Shown one piece after another: positions 56,148 to 64,000 of a DNA stretch of 64,000 bases. The stretch is from Desulfosalsimonas propionicica (GTDB lineage Bacteria; Desulfobacterota; Desulfobacteria; Desulfobacterales; Desulfosalsimonadaceae): the NCBI RefSeq assembly GCF_013761005.1, contig NZ_JACDUS010000001.1:186001-250000 (forward strand), read 5' to 3'. The notes below the pieces were generated by a model. It did not search any database. It had not been told where the DNA came from and saw nothing but the letters and a program-made list of their open reading frames with translations. Numbering within the stretch: position 1 is the stretch's first letter; every line of letters starts with the position of its first letter. The position numbers and the translations under genes are program-made.

Positions 56148-57218
56148 TTAACGGCTGCCGCGTATTTTCTCTGAGACCTGCCGGTTCATGTCAATGACCC
56201 GCATGGCATTCTCCAGGGAAAGCGAACCGGTGCCGCAGCTCGGCGTAATCAGAGATTGCGCGATCACCTGATCCCTTTCAAAACCCAGTGCTTCAATGCG
56301 TTCGGCCTGGTCTTGCCACAGGGAATAGAGAGACTCCGGGGTTTCGGACGCAATGGCTTCGGTATCCCCGGTGGGCACAATTCCCCAGGCAAGAATCCGG
56401 CCTTCATTTAAAAACGACCGGATGGCGTCGGCATACAAAATAAATTTGTCAAAATAAGAGTACGCATCAAAACTGACGATATCCGCATCCGATTCCAGAA
56501 TCACGGGCCACTCGGCATTGGCGCACACATGCACCCCGGCAAGACCGCCTTCGGCATGCACGGCTTCAATGACCTCGGAAAAGCAGGCATCGATTTCCGC
56601 GCGCGACACGCTGATAAATGCAGAGGACCCAAAGCCGGCAAGGGCGGGTTCATCGAGAAACAGGATCACCGGCAGTCCGTATTTTTTCAGCTGGTTGACC
56701 TGCCACCGGGCTTTCATGGCAATAAGCTTGACCGCTGCATCCCGGATGTGCTCGTTGTAAAAGGCGGCCCGCCCTTCTTTGTCCACCAGGCCGGTGCCGA
56801 ATGTAAAGGGTCCGGTTACCTGGCCCTTTACAGCTGCGGGCGAACACCGGCCGCGGTCGAGTTCCCGCATGAACACGTAAAACCCGGGGGCATCATCTTC
56901 GTGGATGGCGAAACGTGATTCCGCGATGTCGCCGCCGCCTTCGGTCACTTCCATGTAGGCCTCGTAGAAACCCAGAAGGGCGTCATCGAAACGCTCATCC
57001 GCCGAATCCACGAAAATCTTGTCATTCTGGCGCGTCAGGCCCGGCATTCCCTTGGAAAACTGGGCCACCATGCCTTCGGCGGCAAATTTGGGCAATTGCA
57101 CCCACAGCGGAATATCCGGAGTGTATTCAAACATCAGCTCCGCTGCTTTTTCATGATCATCCATGGGCAGGCTTCCGATCCAGGCCGGAAAGCCCGCGGG
57201 GCGAAAATCGTTTTTCAT
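56148..57218 (-). CDS. MetE-like (cobalamin-independent methionine synthase C-terminal fold) protein
   Basis: The 356-residue protein has the UROD/MetE TIM-barrel: GFPAWIGSLPMDD near the start, AAVKGQVTGPFTFGTGL, VILFLDEPALAGFG, then the zinc-ligand type motif GVHVCANAEWPVIL (H-x-C) and a final Cys in ITPSCGTGSLSLE. It has only the C-terminal half of classical MetE and so resembles core-MetE proteins that use donors other than methyl-tetrahydrofolate. The real methyl donor and acceptor are unknown. A good promoter and TAGGA site precede ATG 57218. Confidence 0.82.
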   Translation of the reverse strand: MKNDFRPAGFPAWIGSLPMDDHEKAAELMFEYTPDIPLWVQLPKFAAEGMVAQFSKGMPGLTRQNDKIFVDSADERFDDALLGFYEAYMEVTEGGGDIAESRFAIHEDDAPGFYVFMRELDRGRCSPAAVKGQVTGPFTFGTGLVDKEGRAAFYNEHIRDAAVKLIAMKARWQVNQLKKYGLPVILFLDEPALAGFGSSAFISVSRAEIDACFSEVIEAVHAEGGLAGVHVCANAEWPVILESDADIVSFDAYSYFDKFILYADAIRSFLNEGRILAWGIVPTGDTEAIASETPESLYSLWQDQAERIEALGFERDQVIAQSLITPSCGTGSLSLENAMRVIDMNRQVSEKIRGSR

Positions 57219-57257
57219 TGCAGATTCCTACCCTTTGGTTAATATTTAAAATTTATT

Positions 57258-57286
57258 TGTATACCGCATTTCAAAATCATTGACAA
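57258..57286 (-). promoter_or_regulatory. Sigma-70 promoter for the MetE-like gene
   Basis: On the minus strand TTGTCA (57286-57281) and TATACA (57263-57258) are separated by 17 bases, about 40 bases before the start codon. Confidence 0.55.
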
Positions 57287-57351
57287 GGGCTATTGCTTAC
57301 CGGAAATCAAAACAAACCCGTTAAACCCATTGTTGAGAACGCATTAAGCAA

Positions 57352-57380
57352 TTGACAGGACAGGCGGGATTGCCTATTAT
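57352..57380 (+). promoter_or_regulatory. Sigma-70 promoter for tatA
   Basis: TTGACA at 57352-57357 and TATTAT at 57375-57380 are 17 bases apart, with the tatA start 65 bases downstream. Confidence 0.7.
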
Positions 57381-57445
57381 CAAAAATCAATTCATCCACC
57401 GCGGACAAAGTCCCTGCGGAAACCGCAAAAAGGAGGCCATCTTCC

Positions 57446-57649
57446 ATGTTTGGCATCGGCATGCCGGAACTCATTGTTGTTCTGGTGATCATTATGATTG
57501 TGTTCGGAGCAGGCAAACTCCCGGAAATCGGCTCGGGCATCGGAAAAGGAATCCGCAATTTCAAAAAATCGGTTTCCGGCGACGAGACTCCGGCCGAACA
57601 AGAACAAATTGAAGAGCCCCGGCAGGACAACAACAACGAAAAAAAATAA
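57446..57649 (+). CDS. tatA: Twin-arginine translocase subunit TatA/TatE
   Basis: The 67-residue protein begins with the TatA membrane helix ([20 protein letters not shown]), the [21 protein letters not shown] amphipathic hinge, and a charged, acidic tail. TatA multimers form the pore that lets folded Tat substrates cross the inner membrane. AAGGAGG precedes ATG 57446. No tatB or tatC lies nearby. It is a single-gene unit bounded by a promoter and a terminator. Confidence 0.95.
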   Translation: MFGIGMPELIVVLVIIMIVFGAGKLPEIGSGIGKGIRNFKKSVSGDETPAEQEQIEEPRQDNNNEKK

Positions 57650-57680
57650 AAAAACTGTTTTTGCCCCTGTTTCAAATCAA

Positions 57681-57731
57681 AAAGCCGGCCTGCAGGCGAT
57701 TTTTCCCAAACCCGCCTGCGGACCGGCTTTT
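57681..57731. terminator. Bidirectional terminator between tatA and ssb
   Basis: AAAGCCGGCCTGCAGGCG (57681-57698) pairs with CGCCTGCGGACCGGCTTT (57713-57730) with one mismatch, and each strand ends in T-rich bases. It serves the convergent tatA and ssb genes. Confidence 0.85.
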
Positions 57732-57752
57732 ATGACAAAAAAATCGCTGTTG

Positions 57753-58196
57753 TCAAAACGGAATATCATCCTCCGCGTCTCCGGCGCCTCCGCCTCGTGG
57801 CGATGCCGGCTGGTCATCATAAGCAGGCCCGGAATTGTATCCTCCTCCGCCGCCACTATCGCCTTTGGAACCCAGCATCTGCATATCACTGGCCACCACC
57901 TCCGTAATGTACTTGGTGACCCCGTCCTGCTCCCATGAGCGTGTCTGAAGGCGGCCTTCAATATAAACCTGCTTGCCCTTGGACAAATATTCACCGCAGA
58001 TTTCCGCCAGTTTCCGGAAAGCCACGATTCTGTGCCATTCTGTTTTGTCCCGTTTTTCCCCAGTGGCCTTGTCCCGCCATTCCATGGAAGTGGCCAGGGT
58101 AAAATTCACCACTGCCTGGCCGTCCTGGGTATACCGAATTTCAGGGTCACGTCCCAGGTTGCCGACGAGAATGACTTTGTTGACGCCGCGTGCCAT
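57753..58196 (-). CDS. ssb: Single-stranded DNA-binding protein
   Basis: The 147-residue SSB has an N-terminal OB fold ([58 protein letters not shown]), a glycine-rich linker, and the conserved acidic tip DAEDDIPF that binds partner proteins. AGGGAG precedes ATG 58196. The small selenoprotein candidate ends only 27 bases upstream in the same direction. Confidence 0.97.
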   Translation of the reverse strand: MARGVNKVILVGNLGRDPEIRYTQDGQAVVNFTLATSMEWRDKATGEKRDKTEWHRIVAFRKLAEICGEYLSKGKQVYIEGRLQTRSWEQDGVTKYITEVVASDMQMLGSKGDSGGGGGYNSGPAYDDQPASPRGGGAGDAEDDIPF

Positions 58197-58223
58197 GTGT
58201 TTTGCTCCCTTATGCGCTCATGA

Positions 58224-58415
58224 TCATGGTTGTTTGGATTGAAGCCGTTTTTGCTCCGCATCTTCTGCTGATGTCTGCTCCCCGGCCTCCTTGTCTGCGC
58301 CCGCCACCTGGCAGGCATCGCGCATTCATGTGGAAACGCCCATTTTGGGCAGGATCCAGACCTGCAGCGCCACCCAGACACCGATAAAAATGGCGATAAA
58401 AAGAAATGTTTTCAT
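58224..58415 (-). CDS. Candidate small membrane selenoprotein (63 residues, in-frame UGA at codon 30)
   Basis: ATG 58415 opens a frame coding one membrane helix (MKTFLFIAIFIGVWVALQVW) and ILPKMGVST, then TGA at 58328-58326, and continues in frame for 33 more codons (MRDACQVAGADKEAGEQ and on) to a TGA at 58226-58224. Reading UGA as selenocysteine gives GVST-U-MRDAC, a U-x4-C redox-type pair right after the membrane helix. A SECIS-type hairpin follows the UGA at the expected distance, and fdhA shows this genome decodes selenocysteine. It lies 27 bases upstream of ssb. I know no name for it. Alternatives: a 29-residue microprotein ending at the UGA, or two tiny proteins, since ATG follows directly. 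The ribosome site is weak. Confidence 0.7.
58299..58328 (-). promoter_or_regulatory. SECIS-like hairpin in the small selenoprotein candidate
   Basis: After the UGA (58328-58326), GCCUGCC (58316-58310), loop AGGU (58309-58306) and GGCGGGC (58305-58299) form a perfect 7-bp stem with one U-G pair. The loop begins at base 17 after UGA, compared with 18-19 in fdhF-type elements, and has G within its first two bases, as bacterial SECIS elements require. Confidence 0.7.
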
Positions 58416-58451
58416 CAATGATATCCATAGCTCGTGGATTGTTGAACCGGG

Positions 58452-58486
58452 AAAAGGGGACACGGCTTTGCCCTGTCCCCTTTTTT
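58452..58486. terminator. Terminator after pilQ operon
   Basis: GGGGACA (58456-58462) pairs with TGTCCCC (58474-58480), flanked by A and T runs on both strands. On the minus strand it lies after pilQ and before the small selenoprotein gene, so it likely ends the pil transcript. Bases 58487-58640 show no gene. Confidence 0.85.
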
Positions 58487-58640
58487 AATTTTTCAAATCT
58501 TCTTTGATGGACCAGAGCCATCAATTACAACAATAATCATATAACCCGGTTTTTCAATGCCTGTATTTCACAGCACCCGTGGCCGCCCGACATGGCACAG
58601 CTGCCTGGACAAACATCCATGCGATGTCTGTTTCTCCATG

Positions 58641-60983
58641 TTAATTATCATCTGAAGCCGTTGCCGTCATTTTGCGCTGCTCAAGCTGCACAATCCTGGG
58701 GGTCATGAAAATAAGCAGCTCGCTTTTCTCACTTTGCTGGACATCGCGCTTAAACATCCAGCCCAGGATGGGAATGTCTTTAAGGATGGGAAAACCGGTT
58801 TTTCTTTTGGTTGTGGTGTCTTTTTTGATGCCGCCGATCACGATGGTATCCCCGTCTTCCACCAGCAGCTCGGTGACCGCCTCGTTGGTGGAAAGCGCCG
58901 GCGCCTCCTGCGTGAGCTCGGCAATTTCGTTTTTGGTCACAAAGATCTGGAGGGAAACACGTTGGTCCGGCGTCACATGGGGGGTAACATCCAGGCGCAG
59001 GTCCACTTCCTTGAATTCAATTTTGACCTCGTCGTCCTCCACTGTCTGATAGGGAATTTCAAAGCCCTGTTTGATGGTGGCCTTTTTGTTGTCCAGGGTC
59101 ACGATCTTGGGTGCGGAGACGATTTTTACGTTGTTTTCTTCTTCCAGGGCATTTAACTGGGCATCCAGGGTCAGGCCCGAGAGCCGCGAAAGGCTGAATC
59201 CGATTCCCGAGGTGGTGCTTGTGCTGGGATGATTCATGGCTATATTGTGTAAATAACTGCCGCCAAATCCGGCATCAGCTGATGCCTTGGTCGCACTGAA
59301 TGTAGTGCCCACGTCTTTTAGGAAATCCTCGTTGATCTCCACGATCCGGGCTTCGATTTCCACCTGGGGCGTGACTTTGTCGATTTTTGAAATCACCTCC
59401 TGGGCCTTGTCAATGCGCTCCATGGTGTCGGTGATAATCAACTGATTGTTGCGGTTGTCCACATTGGCCTTGCCCCGGTCCGACAAAACATCCTCAATAT
59501 GGGGCAGCACTTCGCCCTGGGCGCTGGCGTAACTGACTGGAATATATTCCGTGACCAGCGGCTCCATGGCTTTTTCCTGCTCAATGCGGTTTTTATACGC
59601 CTCAATTCTTTGCCGCCGGGCTTCCTCCTCCTGGCGAAGGGTCTCCAGGGTGGCAATCCGGATAATTTCATCCCGCTCCACCTTGCCGAGCCGGTTTTGC
59701 TTTAATATCAGATCCAGGACCTGATCCCAGGGCACTGGTTTTTCCATATTGATGGTGACCTTGCCCTGCACATCCGGGTCTATGGCGTAATTTTTCCCGC
59801 TGACCTGCTGAAGAATCCGGAATACATTTTTGATATCGGTTTCATAAAAATCCAGAGCGATTTTTTCACCCGTGTATTCATCCTTTTCAAACAGCCAATC
59901 AACTTGTTTTTCGGCCTTTCTGGCAGCTTCGGCAGCGGATGACAGCCCGGCCCCGGCAATGGCTTCTTCCGTAAGGACCTCTTCAAGCACCTGCTGCCAT
60001 TCAGGCAGATCCGCCACGGGATAAGGCCTTGGCCCCACCGAGGAGGCTTCAAAGTGAATCATCAACTCGCGGCCTTCCTGCGCCACCCGGTAGGGAACAG
60101 CTTCCCGGAGTTCAATAAGCATCTCCACCAGGTCCTTTTTGTCCGGCACCGCATAAGGGATAACACGATCAACGGCGCTGTCAAACCGGGTGGTGATAAG
60201 CGGGCGCCGGTCCACATGATCGGGAAGGGCCGAACGGGTCAGGCGCAGCTTCAGAAGTTGATCCCGCGCCCGGACCAAATCATAATTGACTGGCCGGGAC
60301 GTGCGTATGGTAATAACAGAAGCCCCGGATTCACCGCTGGCAAAATGAATGTCTTTTACCGTGGCAATATCCTTATAAACTTCTGCGGTTTTCTTTGAGC
60401 TGTCTGAATTCGTTTTGCGCTCAGGCACAGACCTCTTGTCATAGCCGGTCTCCGGGAGCCTTGGCTGCTGGTCCTGATCCCGGGTCTGATCCGAAATCTG
60501 AGAAGCAGCTTCGGATCCGGCCGGGTTGTCGGGTAGATCCTTTTTATCAAACTGAATGGTTAAACCCGCAACCTGCTTGTCCACCGTATAATTCATATCC
60601 CGGGTCAGCTGCACCTCAACCCGCACGTTTCTGCGGTCTTCGGAACTTGAAAGCAAAACCGCATCTATGGCTTTGTCTTCAGGCTGATATTGCCTGTCAA
60701 GGTCTCCGAGCTGCGCCTGGGGGAAATAAAAAATAACACCCAGGGGCTCCAACTGCTTGACAGAAGTGTAATCGACCTCCCCGGAGGTCTGAATCTGAAT
60801 TTCAGCTGATTCCGGCCGGCTCACCGTTGCTAACTGTTCGATGGTGGTCATGCCTGACGGCTGCTCCGCCTCCGGGTCCTGCTGAGGCGACGGCCCGGTT
60901 GCACAGCCGGCAAGCAATAATAAAAGGCCCATCATCAGAGAAACCCGCCGGATGATCCTTGACTTTGTGCGACAACTATCCAT
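58641..60983 (-). CDS. pilQ: Type IV pilus secretin PilQ
   Basis: PilQ forms the outer-membrane ring through which the pilus passes. The 780-residue protein has a lipoprotein signal (LMMGLLLLLAGCATGP), two N-terminal AMIN domains that bind peptidoglycan, an N0/STN domain (IALDFYETDIKNVFRILQQV), an N1 domain (ITDTMERIDKAQEVISKI), and the secretin domain with VEIEARIVEINEDFLKDVG and the end signature VEDGDTIVIGGIKKDTTT. Length and order are typical. It is the last gene of the pilMNOPQ operon. Confidence 0.96.
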   Translation of the reverse strand: MDSCRTKSRIIRRVSLMMGLLLLLAGCATGPSPQQDPEAEQPSGMTTIEQLATVSRPESAEIQIQTSGEVDYTSVKQLEPLGVIFYFPQAQLGDLDRQYQPEDKAIDAVLLSSSEDRRNVRVEVQLTRDMNYTVDKQVAGLTIQFDKKDLPDNPAGSEAASQISDQTRDQDQQPRLPETGYDKRSVPERKTNSDSSKKTAEVYKDIATVKDIHFASGESGASVITIRTSRPVNYDLVRARDQLLKLRLTRSALPDHVDRRPLITTRFDSAVDRVIPYAVPDKKDLVEMLIELREAVPYRVAQEGRELMIHFEASSVGPRPYPVADLPEWQQVLEEVLTEEAIAGAGLSSAAEAARKAEKQVDWLFEKDEYTGEKIALDFYETDIKNVFRILQQVSGKNYAIDPDVQGKVTINMEKPVPWDQVLDLILKQNRLGKVERDEIIRIATLETLRQEEEARRQRIEAYKNRIEQEKAMEPLVTEYIPVSYASAQGEVLPHIEDVLSDRGKANVDNRNNQLIITDTMERIDKAQEVISKIDKVTPQVEIEARIVEINEDFLKDVGTTFSATKASADAGFGGSYLHNIAMNHPSTSTTSGIGFSLSRLSGLTLDAQLNALEEENNVKIVSAPKIVTLDNKKATIKQGFEIPYQTVEDDEVKIEFKEVDLRLDVTPHVTPDQRVSLQIFVTKNEIAELTQEAPALSTNEAVTELLVEDGDTIVIGGIKKDTTTKRKTGFPILKDIPILGWMFKRDVQQSEKSELLIFMTPRIVQLEQRKMTATASDDN

Positions 60984-60997
60984 GTTTTTTCTCCGGG

Positions 60998-61726
60998 TTA
61001 TTGCTGAAGTTTCTTTTCAATCTCGCGCTCGGCGATTTTACCGAAAACATCTTTATACTGCTCCTGGACAATGATTCGATCAGACCGGATCTCTGCAACC
61101 CGACCGCCCTGATCGCCGATCCAGGTACCTTTTTTCACCACATAACCCTTGCCTGAGGGATCCTCCACCATGGCAATGGCATCATTGTCCGATGCCAGCC
61201 TGAGAATGGCCGTAAGCTTTAACTGGCTCAAAGCAATTCTTTCCAGCGGTGTCTGGGGCCTTCGGCGCTGGAGTTCAGCACCATCGTCTTCTTCTCCGGA
61301 ATCCTGCCCGGATGATCCCCGCATAAACGGTTCAAAGGGGTCCACCCGGCCTTTACGGGTATAGAGCCTTTCCTCGTTGCGAAAGAGCCCTTCCTGCTCG
61401 TCTATCATCAGATCCCCGAGCTCTTCTTCACCGGCTTGCGCCCCGGTGCCGTCTGTATCTGCGGCAGCATCTTCGCTGTCACTGTCAGCGCCGGCTTCAA
61501 CCTCTTCGGGCAGCGATGAAACCGGTTTTTCAGCTTCAGCCTCACCGGCATCAGATAGGGCTTTTTCAGAACCCTTGTCTTTTGCCTTTTCCTGACGCTC
61601 GATTTTCACTGACCGGCTCCGGGATACATCCTCGTCCGGCGTTTCCGGTTTTCCGCCCAGTGCCATCAATCCGGGCACCAGGAAAAACATCATCGCTGCG
61701 ATCCATATGTTCGGCTTTGACATCAT
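60998..61726 (-). CDS. pilP: Type IV pilus assembly protein PilP (with long acidic linker)
   Basis: The 242-residue protein has an N-terminal signal (IWIAAMMFFLVPGLMALGG), an unusually long low-complexity acidic stretch (about residues 30-125, many Glu, Asp, Ala, Ser), and the C-terminal beta domain of PilP (RVDPFEPFMRG, LSQLKLTAILRLASDNDAIAM, GYVVKKGTWIGDQGG, RIIVQEQY). It links PilNO in the inner membrane to PilQ. No lipobox Cys is present, unlike many PilP. The start is one of two adjacent ATGs; 61726 is used. It begins 2 bases past the pilO stop. Confidence 0.9.
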   Translation of the reverse strand: MMSKPNIWIAAMMFFLVPGLMALGGKPETPDEDVSRSRSVKIERQEKAKDKGSEKALSDAGEAEAEKPVSSLPEEVEAGADSDSEDAAADTDGTGAQAGEEELGDLMIDEQEGLFRNEERLYTRKGRVDPFEPFMRGSSGQDSGEEDDGAELQRRRPQTPLERIALSQLKLTAILRLASDNDAIAMVEDPSGKGYVVKKGTWIGDQGGRVAEIRSDRIIVQEQYKDVFGKIAEREIEKKLQQ

Positions 61727-61727
61727 G

Positions 61728-62354
61728 TTATCTTTTCTTCTTTTTCTGGTTTGCATCCTTTTCTGCCGGCTGATCGATAAATTTGTAAGTCACCGCCGTA
61801 CAGGATATCCGCAACGGTCCGCCCGAATCACTGCTCACCGAAAAATCACTGACATTGACAATCCGCGATATCCGGGCAAGCCTGTCATAAAAGGCGCCCA
61901 GATCATGATACCCCCCTGACAATTCCATCTTGACGGGAATTTCAGCGTAAAAGTCTTTGACATTTTCTTTTTGGGGGGCGAAAAGCAGAAATTTCAATCC
62001 GGAAGCCTTTCCCGCCTGGGAAATTCCGGTCAGCAGGGAAGGAATCTCCTCCTTGTCCGGAAGCGCCCGGGCTGCGAGTTCAAATGAAGCCTGGGCCGCT
62101 TCATGCTCCTTTTTTACGGCCGGATACCGGGCGGCCTTGGCTTTGGTTATCTCCAGTTCCTGTTCGGCGCTTTTGATGTCTTCCCTGAGATCATTTATGC
62201 GCTGATATTTTGGCAGAAACAGAAAATAACCGCATAGTCCCACCAGCACAACCACAACGCCCACACAGGTTGCTATGCGCTGCATTCTGGTAAGCTCGCT
62301 GATTTTCCGAAATAACGGCTCCATGCCTTCCCGGGGTATGGATTTTTTCTTCAT
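61728..62354 (-). CDS. pilO: Type IV pilus assembly protein PilO
   Basis: The 208-residue inner-membrane protein has a short cytoplasmic start, one membrane helix (ATCVGVVVVLVGLCGYFLF), a coiled coil (INDLREDIKSAEQELEITKA), and a ferredoxin-like periplasmic fold (GLKFLLFAPQKENVKDFYAE, VKMELSGGYHDLGAFYDRLA). It pairs with PilN. Its start overlaps the pilN stop as ATGA. Confidence 0.94.
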   Translation of the reverse strand: MKKKSIPREGMEPLFRKISELTRMQRIATCVGVVVVLVGLCGYFLFLPKYQRINDLREDIKSAEQELEITKAKAARYPAVKKEHEAAQASFELAARALPDKEEIPSLLTGISQAGKASGLKFLLFAPQKENVKDFYAEIPVKMELSGGYHDLGAFYDRLARISRIVNVSDFSVSSDSGGPLRISCTAVTYKFIDQPAEKDANQKKKKR

Positions 62355-62926
62355 TTTTTCGCCTTTTCATTGGCAACGGCACTGGCATCGGCCATCTTGC
62401 ATTTTATTCCAAAGCTCTTCATTTCCACGTCGTACTGGGTTGTCTGCTTTGCGTTTTCCAGTGTCACATCCCTGATTTTATCGGATCGCTCCAGGCGGCT
62501 CATGAAAACGGCTATGGTTTCATTGTCCATGGCGATTCCGTTTAACATCAGCTCAGATCCGTTATAATTCATTTTCTGGATCTGCATGCGATCCGGAATC
62601 ACCCGTTCAGTAAGATCGGCCAACAGCCGGGGCGGTTTCGTCCGGTGACTTTTGAGCTGTTCGATAATTAAAATTTTCTGCTCCAGCTCCGCCAGTTCCT
62701 TTTTCAGCACATCCACCTTGCGGGCTTGCCGGGAATAATGATCAATGTCTTCATTGAGATTGGCCAGCCTGGTTTCCAGGGCATCCACCCGGTTGCCCAT
62801 GAACATGTTGACGGCAAATAAAACCAACAGCAAAAGGACCACGGAAAGCAGGAAAACCGAAACCTGGCGGCGGATATTTTCCTTGGTCCGGGCTGCACGA
62901 AACGGTAATAGATTGATTCGTATCAT
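62351..62926 (-). CDS. pilN: Type IV pilus assembly protein PilN
   Basis: The 191-residue protein starts with the conserved cytoplasmic peptide MIRINLLPFR that docks in PilM, then one membrane helix (VSVFLLSVVLLLLVLFAVNM), a coiled coil, and a periplasmic domain (ERVIPDRMQIQKMNYNGSEL, IAVFMSRLERSDKIRDVTLE). It overlaps pilM by ATGA and pilO by ATGA. Confidence 0.95.
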   Translation of the reverse strand: MIRINLLPFRAARTKENIRRQVSVFLLSVVLLLLVLFAVNMFMGNRVDALETRLANLNEDIDHYSRQARKVDVLKKELAELEQKILIIEQLKSHRTKPPRLLADLTERVIPDRMQIQKMNYNGSELMLNGIAMDNETIAVFMSRLERSDKIRDVTLENAKQTTQYDVEMKSFGIKCKMADASAVANEKAKK

Positions 62927-63978
62927 TTGTCATCCACTCTTCTGATGGCAAGCCCCATGGAAATGGCGGCCTGGGGTGCAATCTGTTTCAGGTAACCGGC
63001 ATCAAGCTGATCGCTTTTGATCTCAAAATGCTCAAATGGATTAATGGCCTGGACGTCAGCTGAAGCCTGAACCGCCAGCAGATCCCGAAATTGCTTGATG
63101 TTGGCCCCGCCTCCGCTTAGCATAATCTGACGAATCTGGTCCTCCGGGTTGGTGGAATAAAAGAAATCCAGGGCCCGGCGGATCTCGTTGCACCAGTCGG
63201 ACACCACCGACGAAATGATTTCCTGGAGATCTGATGACGAAATCCGGTCCGGATTTTCCGACAGCTTCAATGCCTCGGCATCGGCCAGGGAACAGCCGGC
63301 CAGGGAGGCAATTTTCTGATTGATCTGGTTGCAGCCCAAGGACACATCGCGCAAGAAAACCGAGTTGTTTTCCTTTAAAATATTCAAAGATGTCTTGCTG
63401 GCCCCGATGTCGATCAGGGCAGTACTTTCAGTGCTCTGGGGATAATTGAGGTTATAGATGTTCTGCAGGCAAAAGGCATCAATGTCGATGATACAAAGGT
63501 TTAAACCGGCCATCTCCATGAGATTGACATAGTCATTGATCATCTCTTTTTTTGCCGCCACCAGCAGTACATTGATCTGGTTGGGATTGTTTTCGTTTTC
63601 GCCAAGAACCTGGAAATCAAGATTGACATCATTAATGTCAAAGGGGATATACTGCTCGGCTTCGAAATTCAAAGATTCATACAACTGGTCTTCCGGCATG
63701 TTCTGAATCGTAATGTTTTTCACAATCACCGAATAGCCGCCAATGGAAATGGCCACATTGTTCTGCCCGATGTTGTATAACTGAAAAAGCTCCCGTATGA
63801 CCTCGGCAACGGTCTCGGGATCCTTGATCATTCCGTCCTCAATGGCTCCGGGCGCCACCTCAATGGCACCGAATTTTTTCAGCAGCCACCCCTTTTTGGA
63901 CTCCACGGCCTCGGCAACCTTAACGGAGCGGGAACCGATATCCAATCCCACAAGTTGATTTTTCTTCCCTAAAATCAT
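62923..63978 (-). CDS. pilM: Type IV pilus assembly ATPase-fold protein PilM
   Basis: PilM is an actin-like cytoplasmic protein that binds PilN and the pilus motors. The 351-residue protein has LVGLDIGSRSVKVAEAVES (phosphate 1), IDIGASKTSLNIL (phosphate 2) and IMLSGGGANIKQFRDLLA (adenosine motif), and length is normal. It is the first gene of the pilMNOPQ operon. The promoter would lie beyond the window end, as only 22 bases remain upstream. Confidence 0.96.
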   Translation of the reverse strand: MILGKKNQLVGLDIGSRSVKVAEAVESKKGWLLKKFGAIEVAPGAIEDGMIKDPETVAEVIRELFQLYNIGQNNVAISIGGYSVIVKNITIQNMPEDQLYESLNFEAEQYIPFDINDVNLDFQVLGENENNPNQINVLLVAAKKEMINDYVNLMEMAGLNLCIIDIDAFCLQNIYNLNYPQSTESTALIDIGASKTSLNILKENNSVFLRDVSLGCNQINQKIASLAGCSLADAEALKLSENPDRISSSDLQEIISSVVSDWCNEIRRALDFFYSTNPEDQIRQIMLSGGGANIKQFRDLLAVQASADVQAINPFEHFEIKSDQLDAGYLKQIAPQAAISMGLAIRRVDDK

Positions 63979-64000
63979 ATGCGTCTCGTCTGTAGTTGAC

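Noticed and set aside
58558-58656. A 32-codon plus-strand frame with three Cys after the pil terminator
   Set aside because: No ribosome site, it runs into the end of pilQ on the other strand, and nothing resembles a SECIS after its stop.

Overview
This 64 kb window looks like chromosomal core sequence from a Gram-negative, strictly anaerobic sulfate-reducer-type bacterium of the Desulfobacterota, probably Desulfobacterales. The pointers are a selenocysteine formate dehydrogenase, indolepyruvate:ferredoxin oxidoreductase, an HndB-like ferredoxin domain protein, the acetyl-CoA synthetase genes, a type IV pilus operon and general protein resemblance. The assignment is inference from gene content. 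There is no prophage, insertion sequence, plasmid gene or CRISPR array.

Layout. 1-2.4 kb: the end of a hybrid histidine kinase and an HD-GYP response regulator. 3.1-10.8 kb (minus): a YjbQ-family protein, an AddA/AddB-like helicase-nuclease pair and mutY, the last three overlapping by 4 bases. 11-17.7 kb: panP-like decarboxylase, iorAB, rdgB and pckA. 17.8-23.5 kb: a DUF6178 protein, CNNM/CBS and Ca2+/cation exchanger membrane proteins, an HndB-like ferredoxin and two stand-alone cNMP-fold proteins. 23.5-26.2 kb (minus): fdhA, read through an in-frame UGA as selenocysteine. 26.4-30.4 kb (minus): a flotillin/NfeD membrane cluster. 30.9-38.4 kb: a CoA-transferase/GNAT fusion, acs, an AcuC-like deacetylase and a second acyl-CoA synthetase, which together look like acetate activation with reversible lysine acetylation. 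38.4-42.4 kb: a receiver/RsbU/RsbW fusion, uppP and an unusual WecG-like/double-STAS fusion. 42.6-46.1 kb: a small protein, uup, a thioesterase and a DUF4197 protein. 46.4-46.6 kb: tRNA-Lys and tRNA-Glu with promoter and terminator. 46.7-57.2 kb (minus): trkH, trkA, recD2, a TPR protein, a PfkB kinase, an SH3b protein, a VWA/MoxR pair and a MetE-like protein. 57.4-58.4 kb: tatA, ssb and a hidden 63-residue selenoprotein. 58.6-64 kb (minus): pilMNOPQ.

Three things stand out. First, a tiny membrane protein just upstream of ssb (58224-58415 minus) has an in-frame UGA followed at the proper distance by a perfect 7-bp stem with an AGGU loop, the form of a bacterial SECIS; it would be invisible to ordinary gene callers. 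Second, five copies of a ~125-bp palindromic repeat, all in the same orientation, sit in intergenic gaps. Two of them carry a second, also palindromic, repeat inserted in their leader. Third, two fusion proteins have enzyme-like domains that have apparently lost their catalytic residue: the CoA-transferase half of the GNAT fusion has Gln in place of the catalytic Glu, and the WecG-like half of the STAS fusion has Met in place of the catalytic Asp. Both appear to have been recruited for sensing or regulation.
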